Source: Stropharia rugosoannulata
Taxonomy: Eukaryota; Basidiomycota; Agaricomycetes; Agaricales; Strophariaceae
NCBI GenBank assembly: GCA_028532985.1
Contig: JANCIK010000012.1
Location: 2,294,001 to 2,358,000, forward strand
Direction: 5' to 3'
Length of the DNA stretch: 64,000 bases
Shown here: positions 1 through 13,467 of the stretch, piece by piece
Position numbering within the stretch: the first letter of the stretch is position 1
How the letters are laid out: every line of letters begins with the position of its first letter
The notes under the pieces: model-generated
Told to the model about the DNA's origin: nothing
Databases searched by the model: none
Seen by the model: only the letters and a program-made list of their open reading frames with translations
Position numbers and translations under genes: made by a program

Positions 1-2410
1 TATATCGCTGTTTTATGCGTGAGTGCCCTCTCCTTACTTGGTCTTTTTTATAGTTTCTTTGATTGGGCAGGGGACGGGGTTAATGCATTGGAGACATAGG
101 ACGGTCAGAGCCAATGGTCTCCTTACAGACACAAATTCGGGAGTAGGCGTCCCCCGGGGGGCATGTTTTGGCAGCTTTATCACCCCATGTCGAAGGAACC
201 ATCGATATAATCAATGAAAGACATACCGAGTGCTGCCCCCCGCACCTATCTCTTTTAACCCTCTACGAGCTAGCACATCGAATGATTGTTAACATATGTT
301 CACACAGAGTGCGGTGTGCTGACCACCCACCCCTCCATTGCCGCCGCAGGCCGACATCCGACGATGCGGGATGGCAAATCAAAACGTGGAAGTCGATCGG
401 CGAGGCTCTTGTTTTACATCGGAGACGGTCTTGTTTCAATATCCCAGCCCAGCTCCTCAACACACCAATAACAGTGGATATTATCGAATGCATGTGTTTA
501 TAGAATAGCGGCAGCCGGTGGGCGATGGACAAAGTTATGTTCAACGAAAACGCGATTGAGTATTGGTTTTCTGAAGCTGGTGTTTCCTCACAGAACGACG
601 TGAGGGGATCTTAAAGACTAAAGGCATCTATGACATGCAGCAATATGTCATTGCACTGTTTTTCTTTTATGTCTTAATACATATAATTGCATTGATTTTG
701 TCAGACTTGATCGTGTGAGAGGATAAAACTTCATATAATTTGTTAGTATATTGAAGCACGGTAAGAAAATTTGATTCATGGCTACTGCATATGAAATATT
801 TCTTTAATCAAGCGTACTCTATACGGTTGGAAGCCGGAAAAATGCAGGGTATCAGGAAGAGGCCTAAAATAGATTACCGCACTAACTTGCACCTTTACTC
901 AAACCTGCAAAATTAACGTACGTGAAGGTCGCTTCGCGATCTCGTGATGATAAATTGCTAGCCCTGTTTATGTAACTCTTGATCTCGCCTCTTTCTTCCG
1001 TTCCACCACCATCGTCAGCCTGGCTGCCGATGCTTGATTCCCTCATGGCAGGAGTGATCCTAGCACCGTGGTAGGCTGTGGGTGTCGTACTGTCGTCCAA
1101 CATACATTTCGAGGGGGAAGTCGAGAACCCGTCCCCATCTAGTAGATGCTCTAGTGTAGGTGCCTTTGCGGTGGGTATTTTGTCTGCATATTATGCATGC
1201 GATCTGTTGTGGTAACCCTTGTCGCTGTGGTCCACATCGACACTGCCGATTCATAACCCTCCGTATACAACCTTCAATCGAGATATGCTACTCCGGGTCT
1301 GCGAGCTTGAAATGGCTCACTATATACGCGACTTTTTCTGAACCCACCCTTCCCTCTTTTAATGAATTAGGAGCCATCTACACGCATGGTAAGTTTCTTT
1401 CGTGCATAAGCATTTCATGAATCATCCCGCTGACGGTTGAGTGTTTATTTGAATTTCTTTGTCTGCTCATCTCTAGGCGAATATATGTTTCTTGGGTTCA
1501 AGCCAATGCCTGCCTGCGTCCCGAAATTATGTACATAATAGACGGAAAGCTTTTCTCAGGTTGGCGATCAACTGCTTATACCGCTTATAAATCGCTCAAG
1601 ACCCAGCCCATGATTATTCCACGGCCTTGTGTGATACGACTAATATATGCGCTCTAGATTTCGAAATAAGGGGTATATTCTTACCAGTAAGTCCAGCATT
1701 ATCGTTTACGCTGCCAAAGGCTGATCAGCTTTGCCCGTGTATCGAGTCTCGTGTCACATAGGAATGTATATGGCTTGCAACAATGTCAGTGAGCATCGAC
1801 TACTGCTCGCAATCTTAACCGGTCTCTGATTACTGTCACCGTAATAACTTGTATTAGGTGGCCTTTTTTGGTTCCACCACGGTGTCTTGACTTCTTCGGA
1901 CACTTTCTTCCGGTGACCGAGGCCACCATGATAGACCCATGATATGCTTGGTCTTGAGGACCTACTTCCCCCCGCGATCGTCTAAACTAGCAAGAAAGCA
2001 AGCTTCACTCGCTGGCAGCGGAGTCTTCTCGTCGCTCGGCTTAACGTCGACCTGATTCTTATTCAATGATTGACGCCGAAAGCGGGACGCGACTATTACT
2101 TACATAATCGCCCCTAGCGCCTCCCATGATGTCAGAGGGTCGCATTACATACAGGCCGGCAGGGTGCATGGATAAGATTGGCGTTGGGCTTAAGGCATAG
2201 AATGAGATGTTTTTTGGTATGTTATGCAGGCCACGACGCTTCCAAGTCGACTTGCTGCACGGGATCATGCCGACCCAAGCATGCGATCAGCCGCCAAGCA
2301 GGCTTGCGATCCGAGCGATTTGTGGGGCTTTTTTGCGACCTTCATGGCCACTTGAAAATAGCGTCTCTTCCCACAGCCCTCTCCACTCCTCCTTCCTCCA
2401 TCCCTCAAGA
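1..2410. other. No supported gene
   Basis: Only short open frames occur here (for example about 110 codons at 168-503 and 86 codons at 1160-1420). None has a recognisable domain or a convincing chain of exons. The last 200 bases before 2411 are pyrimidine-rich and presumably include the promoter and leader of the glycosidase gene. Nothing else could be supported. Confidence 0.5.
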
Positions 2411-4240
2411 ATGCGGGTCCTCACTTTTGCAGTTCTGCCTCTACTCGCCCCTCTGGTCCGCTGCGCCACGGTAGAGCTCACAGACGCCCAGATCGATGTC
2501 GTCAGTGCCCGTCTCGCAGAAGCTGCTTTGCAGAGGTGCGTAACCCTTTGCTTTGGCCTTTGCTGGACACTGAGGAAAGCAGTTGGGAGCTCGGAACGCG
2601 CGCACAAACGATTCTGGAGTTGAACGCCACGAGCTACTCCGTCTTCGACACCTCCGTGTCTCTCCCTCCGCCTGCCTCTATACCGTCATCGCTTTCCTCA
2701 TCAGGCGCGCTGGACCCCTTTTTCGGTATCGCACGTCAGGTCGTCACGAATCGTACGGTCGCCAACAACGGAACGGTAGGCCCTCAGCCCTTCCTGCCCG
2801 ACGGAAGCGCCGCGGACCCCGCGTCAATTGGAGTCAGTGTTTTACTCGCGAACTGGACTGGCCAGGATGAGGGAAAGGTGGACTACATAGGCGCTGCTGC
2901 CGACCAGCTGGCGTTCCTGCTGCAGGACGTGCCACGTACGCCGGACGGTGCTATATCGCACAGAGTGTCTCAGGTGCAGCTATGGTGCGTGTTGCCCGGT
3001 CATCTCCTCGCCGTCTAGGAACCAAAATCTAAATATACGCTGGCATTGACCTAATTCAGGAGTGACTTCGTGTACATGGTCCCGCCTTTCCTGGCGTACT
3101 ATGGTGTGCTGACAAACAACCGCACCCTGCTCGAGGAGTCGTATAACCAGATCAAGCTGTACAGAAATTATCTTCGCGATAATCAGACGGGGATGTGGAA
3201 GCATGTTCTGCTTGGGGCCTCGCAGAATGACCCTGGATTTTGGACGACGGGTGCGTCTTTTTTTATCATTTAAATATGTCGTGCATTCCCCGCAGCCGCG
3301 CTATTCTCACCTGGTGCCGACGCTATGATATTAATGGGCACCGTCGTGCTGGCGTCGGCTGCACTGTTTACCCGCCTGATCATGATCATCGTCTCATCAA
3401 TTATATTCTGCTGTAGGCAATGGGTGGGCTGCAGCAGGCATGCTCCGTGTCATGCTCACGATGCGTCAATCCCAGTTTGACAACACCTTCGACAATGAGC
3501 AAAGCGATCTCCAGACTTGGATAGGAGAAATCCATCATGCTGTGTATCAACACCTGGTGAGCCAGTTTCTCCCGTTCCTCTTCTTCCGTTCTTTGTGGAT
3601 TTCCATCTGTCAATCTGGTGATTTCTCTCAACAAGTTTTTTTTTGGCATGTCTCATTTTTAAGATTTCGCCGAACATGCATGTTTTCCGTGCTTCCATGC
3701 ACATAAACTCTTCCATGTCTTCGTGGCGTATTACTAGCTATGACTTTTGTTATGAATATAAACTAAACTATGTCTCCCCTTTAGGACACCACTAATGTCT
3801 TCACGAACTACGCCGACCAGCCCGCGACCGCCCCGGGAAACTTCTATGACGCATCCTCTACCGCCCTCCTAGCCGCGACGGTGTATCGCAACTCAGTCCT
3901 GAACAACAACCACACAGCTATACCCTTTGCAGAGCGGTGTCGCAAGACGCTGTTCAACACCACCGCGTCCGCGCCGACGTCGAACTCGACGGCCGCGCTG
4001 GTGGGGTACCAGCACCTCACCACGGACGGGTGGCTCACGCCTGTGGTGAACCCGCACAGTTATGGTGTAGAGGGGAGCGAGAGCGCGGAGGCCCAAGCTT
4101 TCGTCGTCCAGCTGCATGCGGCGCACCGGGATTGGGTCCAGGCGGGATCGAAGTCGGGTGCTGCAAGAATGGCACCGCTGGGTGGGACTGGTGTTCTCGT
4201 ATCAGCTGTATTGGCCAGTATGGCGGTACTACTACTCTGA
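2411..4240 (+). CDS. GH105-like six-hairpin glycosidase, secreted and GPI-anchored
   Basis: Five exons (2411-2535, 2583-2984, 3060-3250, 3417-3556, 3785-4240) join in frame to 437 codons. The first residues, MRVLTFAVLPLLAPLVRCA, form a signal peptide. The mature part is rich in NxS/T glycosylation sites. Motifs SDFVYMVPPFLAYYGV and FWTTGNGWAAAGM match the active-site cleft segments of fungal (alpha/alpha)6-barrel unsaturated uronyl hydrolases (GH105/GH88, YteR-like). By family knowledge these cleave unsaturated uronic acids from pectin-derived oligosaccharides, but many fungal members are uncharacterised. The last ~25 residues are a small-residue stretch followed by a hydrophobic tail with no basic end, typical of a GPI-attachment signal, so the enzyme probably acts at the cell surface. 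Introns 3 and 4 (166 and 228 nt) are long for this window. The gene appears intact. The start was chosen because it gives the signal peptide. Confidence 0.8.
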
Positions 4241-5139
4241 GAGTCTTCCCCGCCACAGCCCAGGCCTCACCTCACCTCTTTTCGGCCGAATATTTTTTCT
4301 TTTCCCTTTGGATTGTTCGCTTTGCTTTTTTTTTTTTAGGTTCCCTTGTGTTCTTTCCTTTCTCCCTGCTTTGTTCTTTATTTCGGACTGATGTTGTTTC
4401 CTATTTCTTTTCCTTCCCGCCTGTCTCTCGACGAACTTAATACCTCCCGGACCCTCCCACTTCTCATCGAACCACACCTCTACTTCGGACTGGTCACGGA
4501 TGAACGTTTTCCCCCTTGTTTCGATACATCCCGCCCCCAAAATACGCCATCGCTTCTTAATCTTTCCCTATCCTTATGCTCAGGCCCAGGCTATTCTGCA
4601 CTCTCTACACGCGCACAGCCCAACCCTTACGCTTTTTCTTTATTTCTCAACGTTTTATCGTACTAGTACACGCACACCACTCACGCACGATGCTAATTTT
4701 GATGTTTGTTCACGTACCTTACCATCCTACCCCGTAGACTACTTACTGGTGCACTTGCACGGACGAGGCTCCTCGGATAAGCCCTGTGTATGATGCGACT
4801 TGACGATGTACGATGTATACCGACCATCTCTAACTCTACCTAGTTATCGGACTCTGTACCTGTCTGTCTTGTAGCCTTTCTGTTGTTATGCTTCGCAGTG
4901 GACTGAGACCGAGTTGAAATAAATGCAGTAAAATGAATAATTTGTTGTATCACTAAATCTTTGTGGGACTTGATTTGATTGCATTGAATTATGGACTATG
5001 GCGAGAACATCGGGTCCGCTAGGCCATGGCCTCTGGCCTCGGCAGTCTGCGGCAGCAAATGCTTAACTAAGCAACTTGGATCTCCACACGTATCATTTCT
5101 AGTAGACACTACGCTGTATAATTTATAATTCAATACCTC
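4241..5139. other. Downstream region of the glycosidase gene
   Basis: The first few hundred bases are strongly T/C-rich, as expected of a fungal 3' UTR and terminator region. The stretch around 4915-4980 is AT-rich with AATAAA-like strings (4918-4923, AAATAAATG), a plausible polyadenylation zone. No coding region could be supported. Confidence 0.35.
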
Positions 5140-5512
5140 ATGGAGCTTGCTCCCCTACTAAACGCTCTTCGGGTCTTTCCGCATCTCTTGTTGCATCATA
5201 TTCAGTCCTTCACCTGCTTCTTTCATGCATTACGTCCCTTTCTTGAGGCTCAAGAAATCGACATTGGCCAGGCCCCCGAGCAGCGAGAATCTACACCCCT
5301 CAGCTTCCCTTCTGCTCACTCAACTTCTTCAACTAGAGCCAAATGTTACATCTACGCTATGGACTCTTTTGAAGGATTATCTCTGGATTCAGGATAGGCC
5401 TCTGGGCATCATGAGCACCCACGATGTGCAACTGTTTAATAATGTTGCATACCCTCTTAAAATGTGTGAGTCTTCCATTACCGTTTGGCATTTAACATCT
5501 ACTGCTTGTTAA
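5140..5512 (+). pseudogene. Possible fragment of a KDZ-transposon-associated (CxC5-like) gene
   Basis: Two overlapping frames, 5140-5397 and 5225-5512, read together resemble the N-terminus of proteins that accompany KDZ transposases in Agaricomycetes. A hydrophobic helical start (MELAPLLNALRVFPHLLL) is followed in the second frame by a segment of the type QPPSSE..PPS..LL...(~15)..W..LKDYLW and a final YPLK, where the family's Cys cluster would begin. The needed change of frame near 5230-5290 and the absence of the Cys cluster suggest a broken remnant rather than a gene. This rests on remembered family character, not on a search, so it is tentative. It could also be a chance open frame. Confidence 0.3.
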
Positions 5513-6639
5513 TTGCAAGATACCCAGCATACAGGCATCTGTATCCCCCCACCCGTGTCTACCTTAGTAATTCTTGTTGCAACTACCGCCCAAATAACAA
5601 CATTAAAACCTTAAAAGAACCCTTAACCTATCCGGCTGCCCTGTTTTAACAAATGAGTGAAAAGACATAGTAATGAATGTAGCTTTTGGTTTTCCCAATT
5701 ATTTCTTCAAGATAAGCACACAATTGTAAAGGTAAAATACATGTTTATTGACGCAGATAATACATGGTAAACAGCGGATTAAAGATATAGGAAATAGGCG
5801 CTCGATGCAAGCTATGAGGGGAATGACTACTAGAAACAGTAAATGACGGAACGTACTTTGCGTGTGTTTGACTACACCATTGCCGAGTCCATGCCAAGTC
5901 CACAGTCCACAGTCTATCCGGAGGGATTCGATGCCCTCAAGCAACGGACGGTTGAAATCGGACCTTGGAGCATTGAGAGGAGACGTGGAAAATGATGACA
6001 AAGCAGCTGCCGGGCAGCGTCTTTGTCAGCGTTGTCATGCGCGCGTGCAGGCGAGGCGCGTAGGGGCGGCTGGCGTTGTCTTCTATCTTTAACATTAGAT
6101 TATCAAAGGATATTTCTCCCTTGATCATTATTCTATGCGTGGATAAAAGTAGAGATATTTACCCTCCAGGCCGATGCAGTTTGGAGGAAGAATATTGGGT
6201 GTCAATAGCAAGGCGCGCGCTGGAGACGACAGGCATATATGAGCTTCATCTTTCGTACTGATAAATGGAATAATTTAGGGCGTATTCGTTATTCTGCACC
6301 GCTACTCTGTGTTAATAACGAATCATATACAAAAGATCTGAAGAGAATGGGCCCTGCCCCTTAGTACATCCCGCATTACAGGGAAAGCGTATCACCACGC
6401 CATCCTCGGAGCTCCCCAGAGGTGGTGCAAGGGCAACAGGATGCGGAGCGCGGAGCGTTAGTCAATACAAGGGTTGCTAAGGCACGCACGCCGGCGTGCT
6501 ACGCGCTCGCGAGTCACAACGTACTCCAATATCGTTGCTAACGCGGTGGCGGGCGATGTGCGTTCTGCAGCCTTGCGTTGGCGGGCGGGGCGGGGGAGGG
6601 GCGTCTTCGCTGAGTGGGTGGGCAGAACGGGGCGCGTGA

Positions 6640-8307
6640 GAATATGGTGCAAATAACTCACCATACACGCGTCTCATATACATTTAGCCCTTTACTGCAG
6701 TATGACGCAAGCCACAGGGTATTCCTGCTACCGGCTTGCACAGCACGAGGCTTGACCACGCATGCTGCGAATCTGCTCAAGCAAGATGATACTGGACGCA
6801 ATAGAGTTTGATGCCAGTCTAACGAAGTCGCTGTGTCGATCCTGGCAGGCGAAGAGAGGAGGGGATAAGACGATATGAGCACGTGCGAAGAGTCTGATGG
6901 GCGTCGATTTACAGGTGACTAGCTTCCGCCGCCTGGTACGGCCGCACTCTCACAGGCTCTGTATTACTCGTGGGACAAACAAGCAATGGTGGGGCAGTAT
7001 AGCAACGGCCACTGTTAGACCTGATGGCGGAGAACGTTTGGATTGGCGGGGTGATGGTGAAAGTGAAGATCCTGCAAAATCGGGTAGCCTCGGAATCGTC
7101 TCAGCAAGTGCCTCCGCTGACAGTGCTAGCGGTGGCTGCTCAAGCAGCTTGAGCAAGACTCGTAGGTCGGGTGAGGCTTCTGTGAGGGGGTTAGGCCGTT
7201 AATAAAGGCCTTTGTGTGATGGAACTTGAACTTGCAGACGGCAGACGACATGGAAAGAGATTGCTTCACTAATGTCAGCTGCAGTGATGACTGAGGGAGT
7301 GTAGCATAATTGCCTAGGAAAATGTTTCAAGCACCAGTTCAAGTTAACGTCCATGGGTCAGAGCCCACAAGGCGTGTAAGGCAAGTAGTGCTCTCCACCA
7401 TCGCTCCTCCTTAGCCGATTGAAATAAACCGCTAATCATAGCTTGGCCCGGTTGCCTTCTGACTCTTTGATTCTGATTACCGATTCGGGCTCTTGCAATG
7501 TACCGTGGCCTGTCAAACATTCGACGTCAATGCTGTCCTTAATAAACCATCTGATTGCCGTCGAAATGACAATTTGAGAACTACGCCCCCGGGACACTGG
7601 TTCATTCTTGTGTTACACAATGTCCTAGTCTGTTCCGCGACGAGGAGGGTGTCAATGGTACTCAGGACATTGAAGAACTTTGTCGACTGCCCATTCATGC
7701 GCATGACTCGTTGCAACTCTGGTAATTATGGACTCACGTTGTACCTGGCAGTGCCATTTGAGATCAAGGTCATTTGGAAGCGAATAAACGAAATATTAAG
7801 TATCACAATGTAATGTAAGTTGTCAGATCATTGGTCTACCTGGATCGTCTTGAGCTTCAAAAAGCACTGCCAACCAGTTATTAAAGCTTATCTCGCAGAC
7901 CTTGTCAAATCTGCGTCCGAGGACGCCGCATTGAGTTCAACACGTTGCGATATCCACACCGCTATCCATTCATTAAATGTCTAGAAGACTAGTAGCAGAG
8001 AAAGAATAACATCCTGGGCGTCAAGATCTGGGGTCGGTCTATTTCTTTCGACGCACAGAGCACTGTGAATGTTATACGGCACAGAACTTATACCTACATG
8101 TCGCCGATCACATATTATCCTTGTGTACTCGGATGTGGCGTTTACGTGCGGGCTGTGTCATTAAATACATGTAACCTTGCATATTGTGTATAATACATGA
8201 TTCAGACGGGCGCAAGACGAAAGCACCCTTCCAGTTGACCACAACGTCGCTCACTACTTTTGTTTTACAAGCGCGCTTTCTTAACCTGATATTATCCCTG
8301 ACAGACA
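6640..8307. other. Upstream region of CHAT gene copy 1
   Basis: No gene is supported. The stretch is the conserved upstream part of the duplicated block. The 500 bases before the start at 8308 are alignable with those before copy 2 (for example the shared AAGTTGTCAGAT and GCACTGCCAACCA strings), which points to a retained promoter region. Confidence 0.5.
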
Positions 8308-11300
8308 ATGTCTACCATTAAGCATAGCGATACAGACCGAGCACCAGACTCGTCGGCCCTCCAGATATCAGGACAACCAACGGTTAACCCCGTAATTGAA
8401 TACACTGGACACCAGGGTAAGAGATCGTGTATTTCGATTTTCTCTATTAGCTCACTAATCATTCATTGTTCCAATCCTCCGTCCGATCCTCTGTTACTCA
8501 TTCAATATGGATTTATTGATTTATCTTTGCAAATTTTTTAGAGAATAGTAGGTGTTCCTGGCGTGGAGAGTATGTAGTGGTTCATATATTATCTCGGAAA
8601 ACGGAACTAAACTACATTCTAGCGATCAAGTCATCCCCGGAGGGACACAAATTACTGGTCATTGAATGTACGACTCCCGCCTTCCACTGAAGATTGCTCC
8701 AGGTCTTATATTTATCATGCTTTTTAGGTGCAGACATCGTAACCAACAAGTCTGAACATATCGAGCAGGGTCCAACTTTTGAAGCCGTTCTCGATAACGG
8801 TGTCCTTCCCAGTGCAGCTCAAATAAGTCCCGAGGAACCAGACGCGGATGTAGAACACATTTTGTCACCCGAATTATCCCAAACCAATCCAATTTTTGAT
8901 CAAGAAGCCTCATTGATATGTAAAGACCATCCCTATTCATATTTCCGCATCGGCTCACCTTGTAATATAGTTATTTCGCTTGAATGTTCGCAGCCCCATC
9001 ACTTTGAAGACAACTTAACGCTAGTTGTCATGCTGGATGGAGATATTTATTAGACACTACATGTTGTAAAGGCCTCTCCTGCGGTATGGAACACTGTCGA
9101 CAATATTGATTTGTGAGTCATATTTTAAAATGAATTATTGCACATGTTTATTAAAAGGAACATATCCAAGGTCCGCACTGGCACACGCGGCTGATATAAC
9201 ATTGTGTCTTCAGTCAAGCAATGAAAATGATGAAGCTTTCTATACCATCACTGCAGACGAAATGTTCGCCACTATGAGTGCTGAACAAGGTATGCTTCAA
9301 ATATCGATTTCTGATATAATTCTGAATGTGATGGCTATAGGAACCACAGTGGAGTACGCGTTTACATATTTAAATGAAGAAAATTCAGTTGGAGTGAAGA
9401 TGGTGTCAACTCTCAGTAAATATGATTGTCTGCTTTTAAAATATGTATTGACCACATTTCAGATTTCAATCAGCCACTTAGTCTAATGGAAGACTTATAT
9501 AACAGGATGAAGGCGAAGCAGATTCTGAAAGAAATCAAAGAACGTACCGCATCCTTATCCTTTGAGGAGACCGAAAATATAGACAAAATTACTCAAGTAA
9601 TTCGCCTTTATGAAACACTGTTGTCCGACTATGCTTCTCAATTCGATTCTTCTTCAAATGCTATATTATTTTTTGGCCTTGGGACTACATACATGTGGCG
9701 ATTTGAACCAACTGAAAATATTCAGGACATTGGATTCGCCATTTCCTACCTCCAGAAGGCCGTTCAGTCTACACCTTCACATCATTCCAGACTTCCCCTT
9801 CATTGCGACAAACTTGGAAATGCATACATGTGCCGATTTCAATGTTCTGGAAATATTCAAGATATCAAACACGCCATTACCTACCTCCAGAAGGCTGTTG
9901 AATCTACCGCTTCAGATTCTGTCAATCTTCATTCTCGCTTGGTCAAGCTTGGGAGGGCATACACCTATCACATTGAACAAACTGGAAATAGTCAGCATAT
10001 TGAAGACGCCATCTCATACCTCCGGGGGGCTATTCAATCTACTCCCTCAGATTCTTCTGAGTTTTTTGCTCTGTGCAACAGCCTTGGGTTGGCATACATA
10101 TGCTGCTTTAAACAAACTGCAAATAATCAGGATATTGAGCATGCCATTTCATACTTCCAGAATGCTATTCAATCCACTCCGTCAAATTCTTCCGATTTTC
10201 CTTCTTGTTGCAGCAACCTTGGGACAGCATACAAGTGTCGCTTTGAACAAACTAGAAATAGTCAGGATATTGAACAAGCCATCTCATATCAGCAAAATGC
10301 TCTGCAGAATGCTCCTTCAAATCATTTCAATATTTCTTCCCTGTTCAGCAACCTTGGAATGACATACTTATGCCGCTTTAAACATACTGAAGATAATCAG
10401 GATATTGAACATGCTATCTTCTACTTCCAAAAAGCTGTTCAATCTCCTTCTTTAGATGTTTCACATTTTTCTGCTCAGTGCAGCAATCTTGGGGCTGCAT
10501 ATGTATATCAATTTCAACGGACTGGAAATAGTCAAGATATTGAACAAGCTATTTTATACCTCCAGAAGGCTCTTCAATCTACTCCTTTAGGTTTTTCCAT
10601 GATTGCTTCTCTGTATGGAAACCTTGGGACTGCGTACATGCGTTGCTTTGAACAAACTAGAAATAGTAAGGATATTGAACATGCAATTCTATACCTCGAG
10701 AAGGCTGTTCAATCTGCACCTTCAGATTTATCCACCCTTTCATCTAATTGCAATAACCTTGGGATTTCGTACATTCACCAATTTGAATGTACTGGAAACA
10801 TTCAGGATATAATAAATGGCATCTTCCACTTCCAGCAGTCTCTTCAGTATACTCCTGCCGATTCTCCATATCTTCCTTCTCGGCACAGTAACCTTGCGAA
10901 TGCATACATAGTCCGTTTTAACCACCTTCAAGACAACTCAGATGCTAGGCACAGTCTTCATTTATTTGCTACTGGTGCTGTGGCAAATGGCCCCCCATCT
11001 ATACGTCTGGCATGTGCCAGAACTGCTGCTCTCGTGACTCTACAACACTCTCCATCTTTTGATTATACACAGTGCTTAAGTTATTTTTCCATTGCCATAG
11101 ATCTGCTTGCGGAGGTTGCAGGCCTTGAACAAACAATTCACCATCGTTATATGAACATCAACAAATATTCAGGCTTTGTGTGTCAAGCTGTAGTTACTGG
11201 ATTGGCTGCAGATAGAGTCGATCTTGCACTGGAATGGCTCGAACAAGGCCGCTGTCTGGTGTGGAATCAGCTTGGTCAACTTCGTACACCGATTGACGAA

Positions 11301-12728
11301 CTCATGATCAGAAATCATGACTTGGCTGATCGTTTTAGAAAGGCTGCAACTGCTCTAGAATCCGACGGCTCTCGTCCGTTAACGTCCCATTACACTCCAC
11401 TTAACACACTTTCATGGGAGATTCAGCAGCAGGATAAGTCTTTCAGCCATAGTCGCCATGCTACAGAATATAAGCAACTTCTTAATGAAATTCGCGAGCT
11501 TCCAAATCTCCATAGCTTTCTGAAACCACGCCAGTGCGCCAGCATCATCTCTTCCATACCCACAGATGGTCCAATTGTTATACTTCACGCAGCGAACCCA
11601 ATGTGCAGTGCCCTGGCACTGATAGCTGGTGCTGAGGAACCTATACTCATCCCCTTGAACAACTTTAGCCTTGATAATGCTGAAAAACTTCAGAACATGC
11701 TTCAATCGGATGTCCTTCATTACCGCGAGGTTGAGGAAGGGGAACGTCTCTCAGGTCGTCGAAGAGACCGAAAATCTATGTCCGATATACTAAATGAGCT
11801 TTGGAGTAAAGTGGTACACCCGATACTTAAAGCGCTCGCATTTTCGGTATGGCCATTTGGGCGTTGATTTAGGTGTATATACTGATTTTTACATTGAAAA
11901 TAGGTCCCTCCATTGTCTTCAGATCGTCCGCGGATATGGTGGTGTCCAACTGGGCCTTTTGCATTTCTTCCACTTCATGCCGCTGGAATCTATGGCTTGG
12001 AGGCCAAGCCAGGATCCTGTGTATCCGACTTTGTGGTTTCGTCTTACACACCGACAGTTGGTTCCGTCAGTGAGAAATTTGCCGCCTCAGCCATGCCATC
12101 CAGTAATACTAGGCTCCTCCTCGTTAGCCAGCCACACACACCAGGTCTGAGTGCTATCCCTTCAACAACAATAGAGACATATGCAGTTGAAACCATGATG
12201 AAAGAAGAACAGCATGTTAACACGCTGCTTTTGGAAAATTCCGAAGCCACCGTAGACAGAGTAAAGTCAAAGATGGCCTCCAATAGCTGGGTTCACTTCG
12301 CCTGCCATGGAATTCAGGCCAGGGAAGACCCTCTAAAGAGTGGCGTCCAACTCCACGACGGTCGTCTCGGACTTCTGGAGATCATACGGCAGAAACTTCC
12401 TACCCCCGAGTTTGCTTTTCTGTCAGCTTGCCAGACAAGCACAGGTGACCTCGTGTTGTCAGACGAGGTTGTCCATCTTGCTGCTGGTATGCTCGCTTCT
12501 GGCTATCGAGGGGTGGTCAGCACGATGTGGAGCATTTCCGATCACTATGGTCCAGAATTTGCCAAGTACTTCTATCAGTATCTGCTCAACAACATGGGGA
12601 CATGTGGATTAGACAGCACTCGTGCTGCCTATGCCTTGGATGATGCCACAAGGAGAGTTCGAGAGAAACTTGGAGATAATGAGTCTTCACTCTTGACCTG
12701 GGTGCCGTATGTGCATTTCGGCTACTGA
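8308..12728 (+). CDS. TPR-repeat protein with C-terminal CHAT protease domain, copy 1 (N-terminal module interrupted by a stop)
   Basis: Seven exons are inferred by comparison with copy 2: 8308-8416, 8542-8667, 8728-9112, 9219-9289, 9341-9415, 9463-11846 and 11904-12728 (1324 codons if the stop is ignored). An N-terminal module of about 230 residues has no family I recognise. It is followed by about nine 45-residue TPR-like repeats (consensus GN.QDIE.AI.YLQKA..), then the linker ALEWLEQGRCLVWNQLGQLR typical of fungal CHAT proteins. The CHAT domain (RIWWCPTGPFAFLPLHAAGIY) has the catalytic His in FACHG and Cys in LSACQT. By family knowledge CHAT is a caspase/separase-like cysteine protease fold. 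A TAG at 9051-9053 lies where copy 2 reads CAG, so only a product begun downstream (for example at 9486) would carry repeats and protease. Otherwise the gene is open throughout. A role in non-self recognition or programmed cell death is inference. Confidence 0.8.
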
Positions 12729-12869
12729 TCTTTATGTGCTAATATCATTAGTATTCATTTTCATATTTTGTATGCTTGTAATGAGAGTCTTGAGTTTAGT
12801 TCAATTTGAATGTTATAGCAATTGGATTTTATCCTAGTGTTCTTCCGGTGGCCATCTGCCGTATCAGAA

Positions 12870-13467
12870 CATTTCTTAATAGGAAACCGATCGAATTGTT
12901 GGTAAGCTACCCGATTGTACCCAATCTGATCATAATGTGTATTGTGGGAAGGTATCAGAGGCCTAACGCATGAGTCAGTACACTTCTGCATCTGTCTTAA
13001 CAGCAGTGATATGAACCGGCGCGTTGGGAGCATTCGAAAGGTCTGTGCAATTTGGATTTGGCGGTGTCCGGGCTTCACCATACAAATGTCCTCGCCCGTT
13101 TGTCGCGCTCTCTTCCCGCGTAGATATCCTGAAGTTAGCAAGTCATCCCGGTGAACATGATGATGAGACGGCACTGAGGCACACTCCAGCCATGGGCCCT
13201 CATTTGCTGAAGCCTCTCCCCGCTCTGACGATGTTCCTCCAAATAGCATAACCCCATTCCACTGTGTATACATTTGGGCCATAAAATCAGTAGCTGGCCA
13301 TGTAGGCAGACAAGAAGATATAAAGGTGAATTGAGCAATCCCTCGTATGCGCAGTGAAAATCGTCAAATATAAATAGGCATATAAAATCGCTCCACAAGG
13401 CTGGCATGCATGCGGCCAACACCTGGACGAATCAGAATAGAGGTCCTCTAAGATGCTGTCGCAGAAT
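12870..13467. other. Non-shared spacer, no supported gene
   Basis: This begins where similarity between the two duplicated blocks ends. Short minus-strand frames exist but show no recognisable domain. Confidence 0.35.

Larger units (their letters stand above)
5940..12860 (+). repeat. Segmental duplication, copy 1 (TPR-CHAT locus)
   Basis: This block matches 17418-27110 in the same orientation and order. Anchors seen in both are the CAACGGACGG start (5940 and 17418), a ~700-bp near-identical stretch (5940-6640 and 17418-18130), a weaker match around 6990-7420 and 18945-19400, the segment just upstream of the gene (7800-8300 and 19975-20510), the whole TPR-CHAT gene, and about 130 bp of 3' flank. 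Between anchors the copies have diverged in length. DNA outside the block (12870-17400) is not shared. Confidence 0.8.

Noticed and set aside
9610..10362. 250-codon frame overlapping the TPR region of CHAT copy 1 (and similar frames at 24193-25299)
   Set aside because: These are alternate-frame readings of the same repeats; the repeat structure of the main frame explains them.
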